Shown in pieces: positions 15,192 through 22,815 of a stretch of 50,532 nucleotides of DNA (the stretch's first letter is position 1; the number at the start of each line of letters is the position of its first letter). The notes below the pieces were generated by a model. That model was not told the DNA's origin and did not search any database. It was given only the letters and a program-made list of their open reading frames with translations. Position numbers and translations under genes: made by a program. The DNA is from Candidatus Nanoarchaeia archaeon (GTDB lineage: Archaea > Nanobdellota > Nanobdellia > SCGC-AAA011-G17 > GW2011-AR17), in contig JAQTVM010000012.1 in NCBI GenBank assembly GCA_028706745.1, forward strand, positions 1-50,532. The letters are read 5' to 3'.

Positions 15192-16211
15192 TTATAATGC
15201 TTTCGGGAACTTCTCTAGAATGGGCTTTATTCTTGCCTCAAACTCCGCTCCTTTAATGCCTTTTTTGTAAATAAGCTCAGGCTCTTCCTCTTCAAGATAC
15301 TCAATATCTTCCTTCAGTTTTCCGTCAACAACACCGATTGGCGGATAGCGGTTTGAGCGAAGCGAGTAGCCTGCCCTATAATTGTAATCCAGCGGGCCAT
15401 GCCCCCAGTTCATATTAATCCTGTCCATTGCCTCGTGAAACTCAAAAGGAGCCACGATGTAAAGCGGAATCCCCTCCTTGCATTCATACCACAGGTTCTG
15501 CCACATTTGCTGGTCGTGCAGGAGAAGTGCGCTACATAAAAGAAGCTCTGCATCCTCTTTTTTTCCGTATTTTGAAAGCTCTTCAAGAGCGCCTTTAATG
15601 TTTCCGTCCTGCTCTGTAAATATTCTTTCTGAAGAATATGTGTTAAAGTCCCTAAATTCCTTTATCATTGAAATTGGCTCTTTTATGCCAGTCTCGCCAA
15701 AAATTTCATGCTGGTTTGGCATTTGCCGCAGAACTTCCTGCCTGAAAACAGCAGACTCTGTAAATCCTGAAAGCACAACTGCATAAGGCCTGCCTGAATT
15801 GTCCCTCATTTTCCTTTTTGAAATCTCTTCTGTTTTTCCAACAATTGAGAGATAAGAAGGCATGAACCTGTAATATTCATCTATAGGCATTACAACCGGA
15901 TGAAAGTTTAGCTCAGAGTCCATGAATGCCTTTGCGATGATTGCAGCCCACAATGTTTCCATTGATTTATTGTGCTCAAAAGACGATGCAACATAGCCAA
16001 AGCCACGGGGCTTTTCTGTTTGCAAAAGAATAGGCATTGTGACACGATTTATTGCAGGATTTTCAAAGCTTGTTATTAATCCAGAGCTTGCCTCTTTAAG
16101 CTTATTCTCAAGATTATTCAAAATATCCCTTACTCCAGCAACATAAGGTTGGCTTGAAGTTTCCAAGTCACCTATTGCAATGAGCTCTTCCTCTGAAATT
16201 CCGTTTGCCAT
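15192..16211 (-). CDS. Unknown protein of 339 residues
   Basis: I do not recognise this protein. It is soluble, mixed alpha/beta, with MPSYLSIVGKTEEISKRKM, YAVVLSGFTESAVFRQEVLR, ALLLHDQQMWQNLWYE and an acidic EYLEEEEPELIYKK segment near the end. ATG 16211 is chosen because the TATA box TTTATAAA (16233-16240) is centred 25.5 bp upstream; the frame continues to 16289 only by reading through that promoter. Within it, 15355-15366 (GAGCGAAGCGAG) matches the loop motif of the tRNA-associated hairpins and encodes part of YSLRSNR. Confidence 0.6.
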   Translation of the reverse strand: MANGISEEELIAIGDLETSSQPYVAGVRDILNNLENKLKEASSGLITSFENPAINRVTMPILLQTEKPRGFGYVASSFEHNKSMETLWAAIIAKAFMDSELNFHPVVMPIDEYYRFMPSYLSIVGKTEEISKRKMRDNSGRPYAVVLSGFTESAVFRQEVLRQMPNQHEIFGETGIKEPISMIKEFRDFNTYSSERIFTEQDGNIKGALEELSKYGKKEDAELLLCSALLLHDQQMWQNLWYECKEGIPLYIVAPFEFHEAMDRINMNWGHGPLDYNYRAGYSLRSNRYPPIGVVDGKLKEDIEYLEEEEPELIYKKGIKGAEFEARIKPILEKFPKAL

Positions 16212-16232
16212 AAAACTGGCTATTGCATTAGC

Positions 16233-16240
16233 TTTATAAA
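16233..16240. promoter_or_regulatory. Second shared palindromic TATA box
   Basis: TTTATAAA, centre 16236.5, is 25.5 bp from the minus ATG (16211) and 26.5 bp from the plus ATG (16263). It repeats the symmetric divergent arrangement at 10644-10651. Confidence 0.65.
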
Positions 16241-16262
16241 TATTATGGCAATTAGCACTTGT

Positions 16263-16736
16263 ATGGCAATAAAGAGCAGCAGGATACACGTTCCGCTTGA
16301 AATAAGGGTTTCAGGCTATAACGGCGAGCCCTTCTACCAGGACGGACCTTTTTCTGCAGCCAAGGCAAGCGCAGGCATAATGAATGAGCAGGGGCAGATG
16401 CTTGTAAAGCTTGGTGGTTCTGAGTCCTATACTGTTTTTTCCGGCTTTCCAAACGACAATAAAGGCGATAACTACTTGCTTGTTCAGAGAAAAGCGCCGA
16501 GAAAAGGAAAGCTGTATTTTGCCACAGACTATGAAGGGGATTCCTCAAAGTTTCAGGAGAATTTGAAGAGCATTGAGAATTATGTAATCCTCATCAACAA
16601 GGACACTTATGTATTCTGGAAGCCTGTTTTGTTTCCTTCTGAGAAGACAGTTTTTGAAGTACATCACCTGAGGACGTGGGTTTTCAACAGCTGGAAGCAT
16701 TTCTACGAAGTGAAGAAATTGAAAGATAAGAAGTAA
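16263..16736 (+). CDS. Unknown soluble protein of 157 residues
   Basis: No family recognised. Beta-rich with a basic C terminus: RIHVPLEIRVSGYNGEPFYQ, then LVKLGGSESYTVFSGF, LLVQRKAPRKGKLYFATD and VHHLRTWVFNSWKHFYEVKK. ATG 16263 is selected over the upstream ATG at 16245 because of spacing from the shared TATA box. It is divergent from another unknown gene under the same TATA box, which suggests linked expression. Confidence 0.55.
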   Translation: MAIKSSRIHVPLEIRVSGYNGEPFYQDGPFSAAKASAGIMNEQGQMLVKLGGSESYTVFSGFPNDNKGDNYLLVQRKAPRKGKLYFATDYEGDSSKFQENLKSIENYVILINKDTYVFWKPVLFPSEKTVFEVHHLRTWVFNSWKHFYEVKKLKDKK

Positions 16737-16772
16737 GAGGCGGAAAAACGCCGAATCCCATTTTCATACCAC

Positions 16773-16818
16773 CTGAAAATCCTTCATTTGCTTTTTAAAT
16801 AATTCGCAGGATTTTCAG
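16773..16818. repeat. Long inverted repeat in an intergenic region
   Basis: CTGAAAATCCT (16773-16783) and AGGATTTTCAG (16808-16818) are perfect complements, 24 bp apart. Just before them GGCG/CGCC (about 16739-16752) makes a small hairpin right after the preceding gene. They lie between two co-directional genes; terminator or regulator roles are both possible. Confidence 0.5.
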
Positions 16819-16906
16819 CCTTGCAGTTTATTTTCAATTTCTTTGTAAATTTTGCGCTTTTTGGGCGGGAAGTGTTATTAAGAGCTTTTTCATATGAAAT
16901 CCTGCA

Positions 16907-17320
16907 ATGGAAATGAAGTTTTACCTTGACACGTCAATCTGGATGGATTATTTTGAAGGCAGAAAAGGCAAGTATATTGACTATGGGGAGTCTGCTTTCA
17001 AGCTTCTTATAAAAGCGTTGGCTGAAGGCATTAAGATAGTTGTTTCAGATGCAATACTGCGCGAGCTTGAGAGGTTTTACTCATTTGAGCAGATAAGGGA
17101 TTTTGTGCTGCCTTTTCAGGAAATTATGGTGCAGTCAATTGCAACAGAGGTCCAAAAGAAAGATGCGGAAAAACTTGCTTTTGAGCGAAAAATTCCAAGG
17201 GATGACGCGCTTCACGCAGTTATTGCAAGGGATAATAATGCAATTCTTGTTTCAAGGGACAGGCATTTTGAATTACTTGCGGATATTTGCAAGGTTCAAA
17301 CGCCTGAAGATATCGTTTGA
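16907..17320 (+). CDS. PIN-domain protein (VapC-like)
   Basis: 137 residues. The PIN acidic residues are in place: FYLDTSIWMDYF (Asp8), SDAILRELERF (Glu53), IPRDDALHAVIA (Asp99 or Asp100) and VSRDRHF (Asp118). PIN toxins cut RNA using Mg2+. ATG 16907 and 16913 are both possible; a TTATTAAG element lies about 27-34 bp before 16907. Its 3' end overlaps, in the opposite direction, the ribbon-helix-helix gene by 48 bp. That is unlike normal vapBC operons, where antitoxin and toxin are co-directional. Confidence 0.85.
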   Translation: MEMKFYLDTSIWMDYFEGRKGKYIDYGESAFKLLIKALAEGIKIVVSDAILRELERFYSFEQIRDFVLPFQEIMVQSIATEVQKKDAEKLAFERKIPRDDALHAVIARDNNAILVSRDRHFELLADICKVQTPEDIV

Positions 17321-17566
17321 GCCGTGAAGCTCGTCAAACACCTCGTTTCTTGCTTTCTCATATTCTTCTTCTGTTGTCTTTCTTTTTGCTGCGCCCTTCA
17401 AATGTGCTATCTTCATCATAGCTTCTTTCAGCCCTTCCTTGTCTACTTTGTCCCTTAATGCTGCTTTTATGAACTCAGTCCTGCTGTAAAAACCTGATTT
17501 TGCCACTGCATCTATTTCTTCCAATGCCTTGCGTTCCATCTTGAATGTAACCAATTGCGTAGTCAT
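17273..17566 (-). CDS. Ribbon-helix-helix DNA-binding protein
   Basis: 97 residues. The N terminus MTTQLVTFKMERKALEEIDA, then AKSGFYSRTEFIKAALRDKV, is a classical RHH (CopG/MetJ) fold; the tail KRKTTEEEYEKARNEVFDEL is helical and could bind a partner. I use ATG 17566; the frame extends to 17641 only through its promoter. Two TGTATATA direct repeats 11 bp apart sit just upstream. It is convergent with, and overlaps by 48 bp, the PIN gene. Confidence 0.83.
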   Translation of the reverse strand: MTTQLVTFKMERKALEEIDAVAKSGFYSRTEFIKAALRDKVDKEGLKEAMMKIAHLKGAAKRKTTEEEYEKARNEVFDELHGSNDIFRRLNLANIRK

Positions 17567-17574
17567 ATATAATT

Positions 17575-17598
17575 TGTATATACGCTGTATATATAAGC
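17575..17598 (-). promoter_or_regulatory. RHH gene promoter with direct repeats
   Basis: TGTATATA at 17575-17582 and again at 17586-17593 lie 11 bp apart (one helical turn), overlapping the minus-strand TATA box. RHH repressors bind such phased repeats, so autoregulation is likely. Confidence 0.55.
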
Positions 17599-17700
17599 TT
17601 TTCGCTGGAAAAAAGGCAAAAGAAAGCCCGCCTTGCGGCATTAATTCAAATAAGACATTGTCTGGGCAATAAGATAATTAAAAGAACTCCAAGCTGCCTT

Positions 17701-18891
17701 TTACGCGTTCTCAAGAACTGCCTTCATGTTCACAATCTCAAAGTCTTCCCTGGGCACTATCTTCACGTAATTCGCTCCGTTGTCAACCATTGCAGAAATG
17801 TCCTTTGAATACTCTGAAGCAGACGTGTCAAAGCTGAACTCTGACTCCTGTACAGACACTGAAGCCTTCTTTCTTCCGGAGTCCCTGAACTTGAACTTCA
17901 GGAACAGCTTCTTGCTTCCGCCATCTATTGCATTGTAATCATCTGAATTGATGTCAAATGTATATGAAGGATAAGTTGACTTTCCTGTCTCAATCTTGAC
18001 TGAAGCCATGTCCAGCGAATAATCTCCTTTGTCTATTGAGAACACGAGCCTGTTTCTTCCTTCAGAGCTTAGCTTCTCGATTGCCAAAGGCAGTTTTATC
18101 TCGCCGTGGAAATCGCAGAATATTGTGTCTTTTGAAACAAGATTGTTGTTTAATTTGATGGACAACTGCCCCCTGGGCTCCTGAGCATTGCAATTTACGA
18201 TATAGCCAAGGGTTGCCTTTCTTACAGTGCCTGCTGTTGAATCAACAAAGAAGCTCCTTGCTGTCTCTGTCTGCTCAACTGTTTCTGTCTTTATCAGCTT
18301 GATGTCCTGCAATAAGTAATATGTTGACTTGTAAAATTCAGACATCGGAGGCAGGTCTGTTGAGAATGTCAGCTTGTTGTTTTTCTGCAGGTATTCTTTC
18401 GGCAGGTCAATCGGCAGCTGCTCTGATGTCAATGCGCCCTGGTAGACTATCCTGTCATTGAGCTTTATTGTGAGCCTGTTTCTTCCCTCTGCAACAACCA
18501 GGAAAAGCTTTGCTGATGAAACCTTGTCCATGTTGTCAATGGTGAAAAGAACATTCTTGAAATTGTCCTTAATAAGGTTTCTTGAAACAGAAAGTGATTT
18601 TACAAGGGGAGTCTGTGTTGTCTCATCCTTGAGATACAAATGCACAGGCTCGAGGTTGAATGTGTTTATGTTCTTTGAATATGCAAATACCTGCCCCGGA
18701 GATTCTGAAAGCAAAACCTTTGACCCTTCTGCAACAGCCACTTCCCCTGCGCTTGCTGCTGAGGATGTTTCCCCGAGAATCTCATCCCTCTCGCCGGGAG
18801 GAAGCAAAACAATATACAGGATTATGAAAAGCGCCATAAGCACTATAAATGTGGATATTTCAACTGCTCCTTCGCCTTTTCTGCTTTTCAT
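17701..18891 (-). CDS. Pilin-like anchored surface protein
   Basis: 396 residues. The N terminus MKSRKGEGAVEISTFIVLMA followed by more hydrophobic residues is a class III (type IV pilin) signal: a basic start, KGEG processing site with Glu in the mature position, then a helix. The rest is beta-sandwich rich, with recurring GRNRLTIKLNDRIVYQG-, GQLSIKLNNNLVSK- and EGRNRLVFSIDKG-like strands. It should be matured by a prepilin peptidase such as that at 36481-37341. No partner genes are next to it. Function unknown; surface display is inferred. Confidence 0.65.
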   Translation of the reverse strand: MKSRKGEGAVEISTFIVLMALFIILYIVLLPPGERDEILGETSSAASAGEVAVAEGSKVLLSESPGQVFAYSKNINTFNLEPVHLYLKDETTQTPLVKSLSVSRNLIKDNFKNVLFTIDNMDKVSSAKLFLVVAEGRNRLTIKLNDRIVYQGALTSEQLPIDLPKEYLQKNNKLTFSTDLPPMSEFYKSTYYLLQDIKLIKTETVEQTETARSFFVDSTAGTVRKATLGYIVNCNAQEPRGQLSIKLNNNLVSKDTIFCDFHGEIKLPLAIEKLSSEGRNRLVFSIDKGDYSLDMASVKIETGKSTYPSYTFDINSDDYNAIDGGSKKLFLKFKFRDSGRKKASVSVQESEFSFDTSASEYSKDISAMVDNGANYVKIVPREDFEIVNMKAVLENA

Positions 18892-18975
18892 AGCATAGAG
18901 AATACCTTTATTAATATTTAAACCTTTTCTATCCTAGCTGTTTGGCGCCAATTTTGGCAAAACAGGGAATAAAAC

Positions 18976-20031
18976 ATGAAAATCATCTTTAAGGACTGGA
19001 AATCAGGGGAGCTCAAGATTCAGGCTGAAAGCAAGGACGATCTGTGGGTATTAAGCCAGATTATAGAGCCTTCTGACAAGGTAATCGGGAAAAGCACGAG
19101 AAAAGTAAAGCTGGGAAACTCTGACTCAAAAGAAGCTGTTGTAAAGCGGACAATTACTCTGGAGATTGAGGTTGAAAAACTGGATTACAGCGCTGAGTCA
19201 TTGAGAATACAGGGTATTGTAAGGGAAGGGCCAGAGGATGTTCCCAAAGGCTCGCATCACACTATAGAAGTTGAAGAGCAGACTATTGTGAAGATTGTCA
19301 AGCCCAAATGGATGAAATACCAGATTGACAGGATAGAAGAATCAACAAAGGAAAAGGCAGACGTCATAATCTGCATTTTAGACAGGGGAGAAGCAGGTTT
19401 TGCATTATTAAAACCCTATGGTTTTGAATGGCTTTCTGAGTTTGAGGGAGAGGTAAGCAAGAAGGGATTTGAAGACAAGAAGGAGTCAAAGTTTTATGAA
19501 GAGGCTGCACTGATGCTTGCTGATTATTCAAAGAGATATAATGCAGAGAGGATTGTTATTGCTTCTCCCGCATTCTGGAAAGACGAGTTCCTTGCTGTGC
19601 TGAAGAAGAAATATCCTGATGCTGCAAAGAAGGTTGTTCTTGCCACGTGCAATACAGCGGGCAGTGAGGGAGTGAACGAGGTTCTGAAGCGCCCTGAAAT
19701 AAAGACTGCCTTGCTCCAGCAGAGGGCTGCAAAGGAGATTAATGCTGTTGAGGAGCTGATGAAGGCAATTTCAAAGGATAATGCAGCTTACGGCCTGAAG
19801 GACGTGAAAGAAGCCGCTGATTCAGGGGCTGTTTCAATGCTGTTGGTTACTGACAAGTTTATTGAGAAGGCAAAGCTGAGCAACACTTTTGGGGAAATAG
19901 ACAGCATTATGAGAAGTGTTGATAATTCAAAAGGCGAGATAGTGATTGTTTCTTCGTCGCACGAAGGCGGAAAGGAATTGGAAGGATTGGGCGGGATTGG
20001 CGCGCTGTTGAGATATAAGGTGAAGTATTAG
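18976..20031 (+). CDS. pelA: Pelota/Dom34 ribosome rescue factor
   Basis: 351 residues with the three pelota domains: an Sm-like N domain (DDLWVLSQIIEPSDKVIGKS, then RTITLEIEVEKLDY), a middle domain like eRF1 domain 2 without GGQ (IICILDRGEAGFALL, then IVIASPAFWKDEFL), and a C domain (AVSMLLVTDKFIEKAK, IVIVSSSHEGGKELEGLGGI). In archaea it acts with aABCE1 and an EF-1A-type GTPase to release stalled ribosomes. It is transcribed alone and is tail-to-tail with tRNA-Leu(CAG), 12 bp away. Confidence 0.93.
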   Translation: MKIIFKDWKSGELKIQAESKDDLWVLSQIIEPSDKVIGKSTRKVKLGNSDSKEAVVKRTITLEIEVEKLDYSAESLRIQGIVREGPEDVPKGSHHTIEVEEQTIVKIVKPKWMKYQIDRIEESTKEKADVIICILDRGEAGFALLKPYGFEWLSEFEGEVSKKGFEDKKESKFYEEAALMLADYSKRYNAERIVIASPAFWKDEFLAVLKKKYPDAAKKVVLATCNTAGSEGVNEVLKRPEIKTALLQQRAAKEINAVEELMKAISKDNAAYGLKDVKEAADSGAVSMLLVTDKFIEKAKLSNTFGEIDSIMRSVDNSKGEIVIVSSSHEGGKELEGLGGIGALLRYKVKY

Positions 20032-20043
20032 TTCTAAAATGAA

Positions 20044-20127
20044 TGCGAGGGACAGGGTTCGAACCTGCGTAAGCACTAAGCTACTAGCTCCTGAAGCTAG
20101 CCCGTTTGACCACTCCGGCACCCCCGC
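20044..20127 (-). tRNA. tRNA-Leu(CAG)
   Basis: 84 nt, class II. Acceptor GCGGGGG pairs with CCCTCGC (one G-T), discriminator A at 20044; anticodon stem CTAGC/GCTAG with loop TTCAGGA (anticodon CAG); a long variable arm; T arm with GGTTCGAACC. No CCA encoded. The promoter is not close: the nearest TATA-like element (about 20224-20232) is about 95 bp upstream, implying a 5' leader that contains two hairpins. Confidence 0.93.
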
Positions 20128-20220
20128 AACCTGCAGACAGGTTGATCATCAGTGCAGGCATACTCGCTTTGCTCGTAGCCCACATAGCACCTGCTGGTGC
20201 ACGTTTATTGTGCTATAGAA
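20128..20220 (-). other. Hairpin-rich leader upstream of tRNA-Leu(CAG)
   Basis: AACCTG/CAGGTT (about 20128-20143), a stem around GAGCAAAGCGAG (minus strand, 20163-20174), and ATAGCAC/GTGCTAT (about 20184-20217) lie between the tRNA and its likely TATA box. The middle one shares its loop motif with the hairpin units after tRNA-Pro and tRNA-Ala. Confidence 0.45.
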
Positions 20221-20336
20221 TGGATATAAAAATGCTTTAAATAGTTAACTATGGCTGAAATTCCGGCCGCCTTTCCACCTGCCACTTGCCATCCGCCCAC
20301 AAAAGCTTTTTAACCATATATTCAATTCTTTCCATT

Positions 20337-21554
20337 ATGGACTGCATAAGGTGCAAGGGCAATGCAAACAGCAAATTCTCCTGCAAAAGGGGCTTCTGCC
20401 CTATTCTCCAGAAATTCAGGGAAGCTTTGCCTAAAGTGAATCTTGATTTCAACGGCTCATCTCCCCCGGATGTTTTTGTCGGGCAGTTCAATTATCCGAA
20501 CGTATTTGCAGGAATCCTGGCGCCTGCGCAGCACGATGACACGGCAAGCAAGCTATCTGCGCCCGAGGAATGGTTCAAGGAGCATTTGGGAGTGCACGAC
20601 ATTCTTCAGAGAAGGGGCTCAATGATTTACTCAAGGTTTTCAAGCAACATAAAAAGCAATAATGATAAATTAAAAGAAGTGATGCAGGAAGTTTCAATGG
20701 CGCAAAAGCCGTGCGACATGGAATTTCATCTGCTGAAAAAGCCGTCATTGGCAATGGAGCTTAACAATCATTCATCTCCGATTGGAAATCCTGCTCCGTT
20801 GAAAAAAGCCGAAATTACCGAGAATCCGTTCATTCCCAAAAAAGTTGATTCAGTTGTTTCAGACAATGGCTTGAAATCAGTTGAAGCGCTTACTGACTTG
20901 TACAAGCACGAATACTCAGTTACTTCAATGGTTAAGCTTCTGACAGCAGGATTGCTGGGCTCAAAGCTGGAACGAAAAATGGTTCCAACCAGATGGGCAA
21001 TAACAGCTGTTGACGACATTGTTTCAAAGGATGTCTTGAAGAAAGTGAAAGATTATCCGTGGATAAATGAATACAGGGTTTATCACGACGAGTATGTCGG
21101 AAATCATTATGAAATAATACTTCTTCCAAGGCAGTGGAGCTATGAAGTGATTGAGGCAAAGATGCCCGGCTCCTGCTGGAACACAGGAATGCAGATATTC
21201 TTTATGAAAGACAATGAGGGTTTTTATGGCAGGAAGTCATATGCTTCTGAAGTGACAGGGGCTTACTATAGCTGCAGACTGGCAGTTGCAGAACATTTGG
21301 ATTCAATAAAGCGCCAGGCATCTGTGTTAATCCTAAGGGAAGTGAGGGACGAGTATTTTGCTCCCTGCGGCGTTGGGATATTAAGGGAAACAGTGAGAAG
21401 CGCAATGTCAAAGCATTTTGAAAAATTCAGCACAATAGAAGACGCATTAAAGGCAGCTTCAGCAAGATTAAGAATTCCAATCAATCAGTTCAGTGAAAGC
21501 AGTGTTTTGTTAAAAGAGGCGAAGCAGCAGAAGACGCTGCTGTCCTTTACTTAG
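20337..21554 (+). CDS. Nre-family DNA repair protein
   Basis: 405 residues. The N terminus MDCIRCKGNANSKFSCKRGFCPI supplies a four-Cys zinc site; PPDVFVGQFNYPNVFAGILAP is the DUF650 signature; PTRWAITAVDDIVSK and YEVIEAKMPGSCW are in the DUF651 part. Archaeal NreA/NreB act in repair after mitomycin damage and bind PCNA through a C-terminal PIP box. Here the C terminus ends QQKTLLSFT, a good QxxLxxF PIP match. I use ATG 20337 (TATA-like CTTTTTAA upstream); the frame back to 20286 is unsupported. It overlaps the convergent next gene by 8 bp. Confidence 0.9.
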   Translation: MDCIRCKGNANSKFSCKRGFCPILQKFREALPKVNLDFNGSSPPDVFVGQFNYPNVFAGILAPAQHDDTASKLSAPEEWFKEHLGVHDILQRRGSMIYSRFSSNIKSNNDKLKEVMQEVSMAQKPCDMEFHLLKKPSLAMELNNHSSPIGNPAPLKKAEITENPFIPKKVDSVVSDNGLKSVEALTDLYKHEYSVTSMVKLLTAGLLGSKLERKMVPTRWAITAVDDIVSKDVLKKVKDYPWINEYRVYHDEYVGNHYEIILLPRQWSYEVIEAKMPGSCWNTGMQIFFMKDNEGFYGRKSYASEVTGAYYSCRLAVAEHLDSIKRQASVLILREVRDEYFAPCGVGILRETVRSAMSKHFEKFSTIEDALKAASARLRIPINQFSESSVLLKEAKQQKTLLSFT

Positions 21555-22317
21555 GAACATCTTCATTAACGACTTTTCTTTCGCCGTCTTTCAAATCCTT
21601 CTTGTCCTGAGCAAATTTCAGGCTTTGTATTTTCAGTTCTTCTGCGACTGCTTTTTGCGCAGCCTCAAGAGAGCCTAATTTCTCTTCGTAATAAGCAAGC
21701 TCCTTCTTTGACGCGGCTTCTGACGCATCTGCATAGCTGCTGCCCTGCTTCAAGAGCTTTCTTTCCTCAATCGTGTATATTGCCATGCCCTCAAAAAGCC
21801 ATTCAGGAATATCCTTGTCAATGTAGATAACCCTCTTTTTTTCATAAAAGTCAACAATGTCGCCGATAAGCGAATGCGAATTGTCAATAATGTATGTTTT
21901 GCCTTCATAAATTGCGCCCTTAAGCATTATTAACTGGATTCTTGGCACAGGCGTTGCGTCTGTTTCTTTTTTCTTTCTTGTGGGCGGCATTCTGCCTGGC
22001 ATTGCAAGAACGATGGCTTCCTCTTCAAGAAGCATTTTTTCCCCTTCCTTGTCGCCGTGCTTTTTCTTGTAGAATTCAAGCTCTCTCTTCTGCGCCTCAT
22101 TGTGAGAATACTGGTAGCTGTGCCCTTTTTTCAGCACATTTCTTTCGTGAATTTCGTGCACCGCGATTCCCTCGTGAAACTTCGCAGGCATGTCCTTGTC
22201 AACATATACAGTGCTGTTCTTCTCGTCAAAATCCCCCACTGTGGAAACTTTTTGTGAAACATCTATCCTGTATTTCCTGCCTTCAAATTCAATTGTTTTT
22301 TCTGTGCTGACCATCAA
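21547..22317 (-). CDS. Protein with two copies of a zincin-like domain, second degenerate
   Basis: 256 residues in two similar halves. Half one: GRKYRIDVSQKVSTVGDFDE, VYVDKDMPAKFHEGIAVHEI, HERNVLKKGHSYQYSHNEAQ, KRELEFYKKKHG. Half two: GKTYIIDNSHSLIGDIVDFY, RVIYIDKDIPEWLFEGMAIY, TIEERKLLKQGSSYADASEA, KKELAYYEEKLG. The HEIHE site and downstream SHNEA of the first half look like metallopeptidase ligands; in the second half the His residues are replaced (YTIEE, ADASEA). So one half could be catalytic and the other structural. Family unknown to me. The second codon is also ATG. Confidence 0.6.
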   Translation of the reverse strand: MMVSTEKTIEFEGRKYRIDVSQKVSTVGDFDEKNSTVYVDKDMPAKFHEGIAVHEIHERNVLKKGHSYQYSHNEAQKRELEFYKKKHGDKEGEKMLLEEEAIVLAMPGRMPPTRKKKETDATPVPRIQLIMLKGAIYEGKTYIIDNSHSLIGDIVDFYEKKRVIYIDKDIPEWLFEGMAIYTIEERKLLKQGSSYADASEAASKKELAYYEEKLGSLEAAQKAVAEELKIQSLKFAQDKKDLKDGERKVVNEDVPK

Positions 22318-22349
22318 AATTCCTATGTCTTAAGGATATAAATACCTTT

Positions 22350-22763
22350 CTAGTTTGGTTGGTTTTTCAACAGCAAGCTGTACATCGGAAGCCACTGCCT
22401 TTTCACAAAAGTTTTCTCAAGAACAAGCATATGCCCGAATCCCCTCTTTCTTAATTCCCTGTTTACAATGCCGCCTGCGTGCGGGTGCCTGTACTTTCTC
22501 TCGTGAGGGCTATTGAATCCGTGCCAATAGTGCGTAAGTTCGTGCGCGATTGTCAAATCAATTATGTATTCAGGCACTGCCTCATGCGTAAACAATGAAT
22601 TCACTGCAATCTCAGTATCCTTGCCTGTCCTCTTGATGTGCCCGAACTTGTTCTTCCACTTTCCTTTGAAGCGTATGGAAACATTGTTCAGCTTTGCAAC
22701 TTCGGGGAACAGCATTTCCCAAATCTGTAACATCCGCTTTTCAAGCCATGCATTGTCGCGCAT
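22350..22763 (-). CDS. SprT-like zinc metalloprotease
   Basis: 137 residues. The active site LTIAHELTHYWHGFNSPHER gives HExxH with a further His a few residues on; FGHIKRTGKDTEIAVNSLFT upstream is the SprT-type strand. The eukaryotic homologue Spartan removes DNA-protein crosslinks, but the role of small archaeal versions is unclear. ATG 22763 is chosen because CTTTTTATA lies 22-30 bp upstream; the frame continues back to 22880 into the M24 gene without support. Confidence 0.75.
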   Translation of the reverse strand: MRDNAWLEKRMLQIWEMLFPEVAKLNNVSIRFKGKWKNKFGHIKRTGKDTEIAVNSLFTHEAVPEYIIDLTIAHELTHYWHGFNSPHERKYRHPHAGGIVNRELRKRGFGHMLVLEKTFVKRQWLPMYSLLLKNQPN

Positions 22764-22815
22764 ACAGAGAATATAATTCAGTTGTATAAAAAGATAGTGG
22801 AATGGCAGGGCAGCT

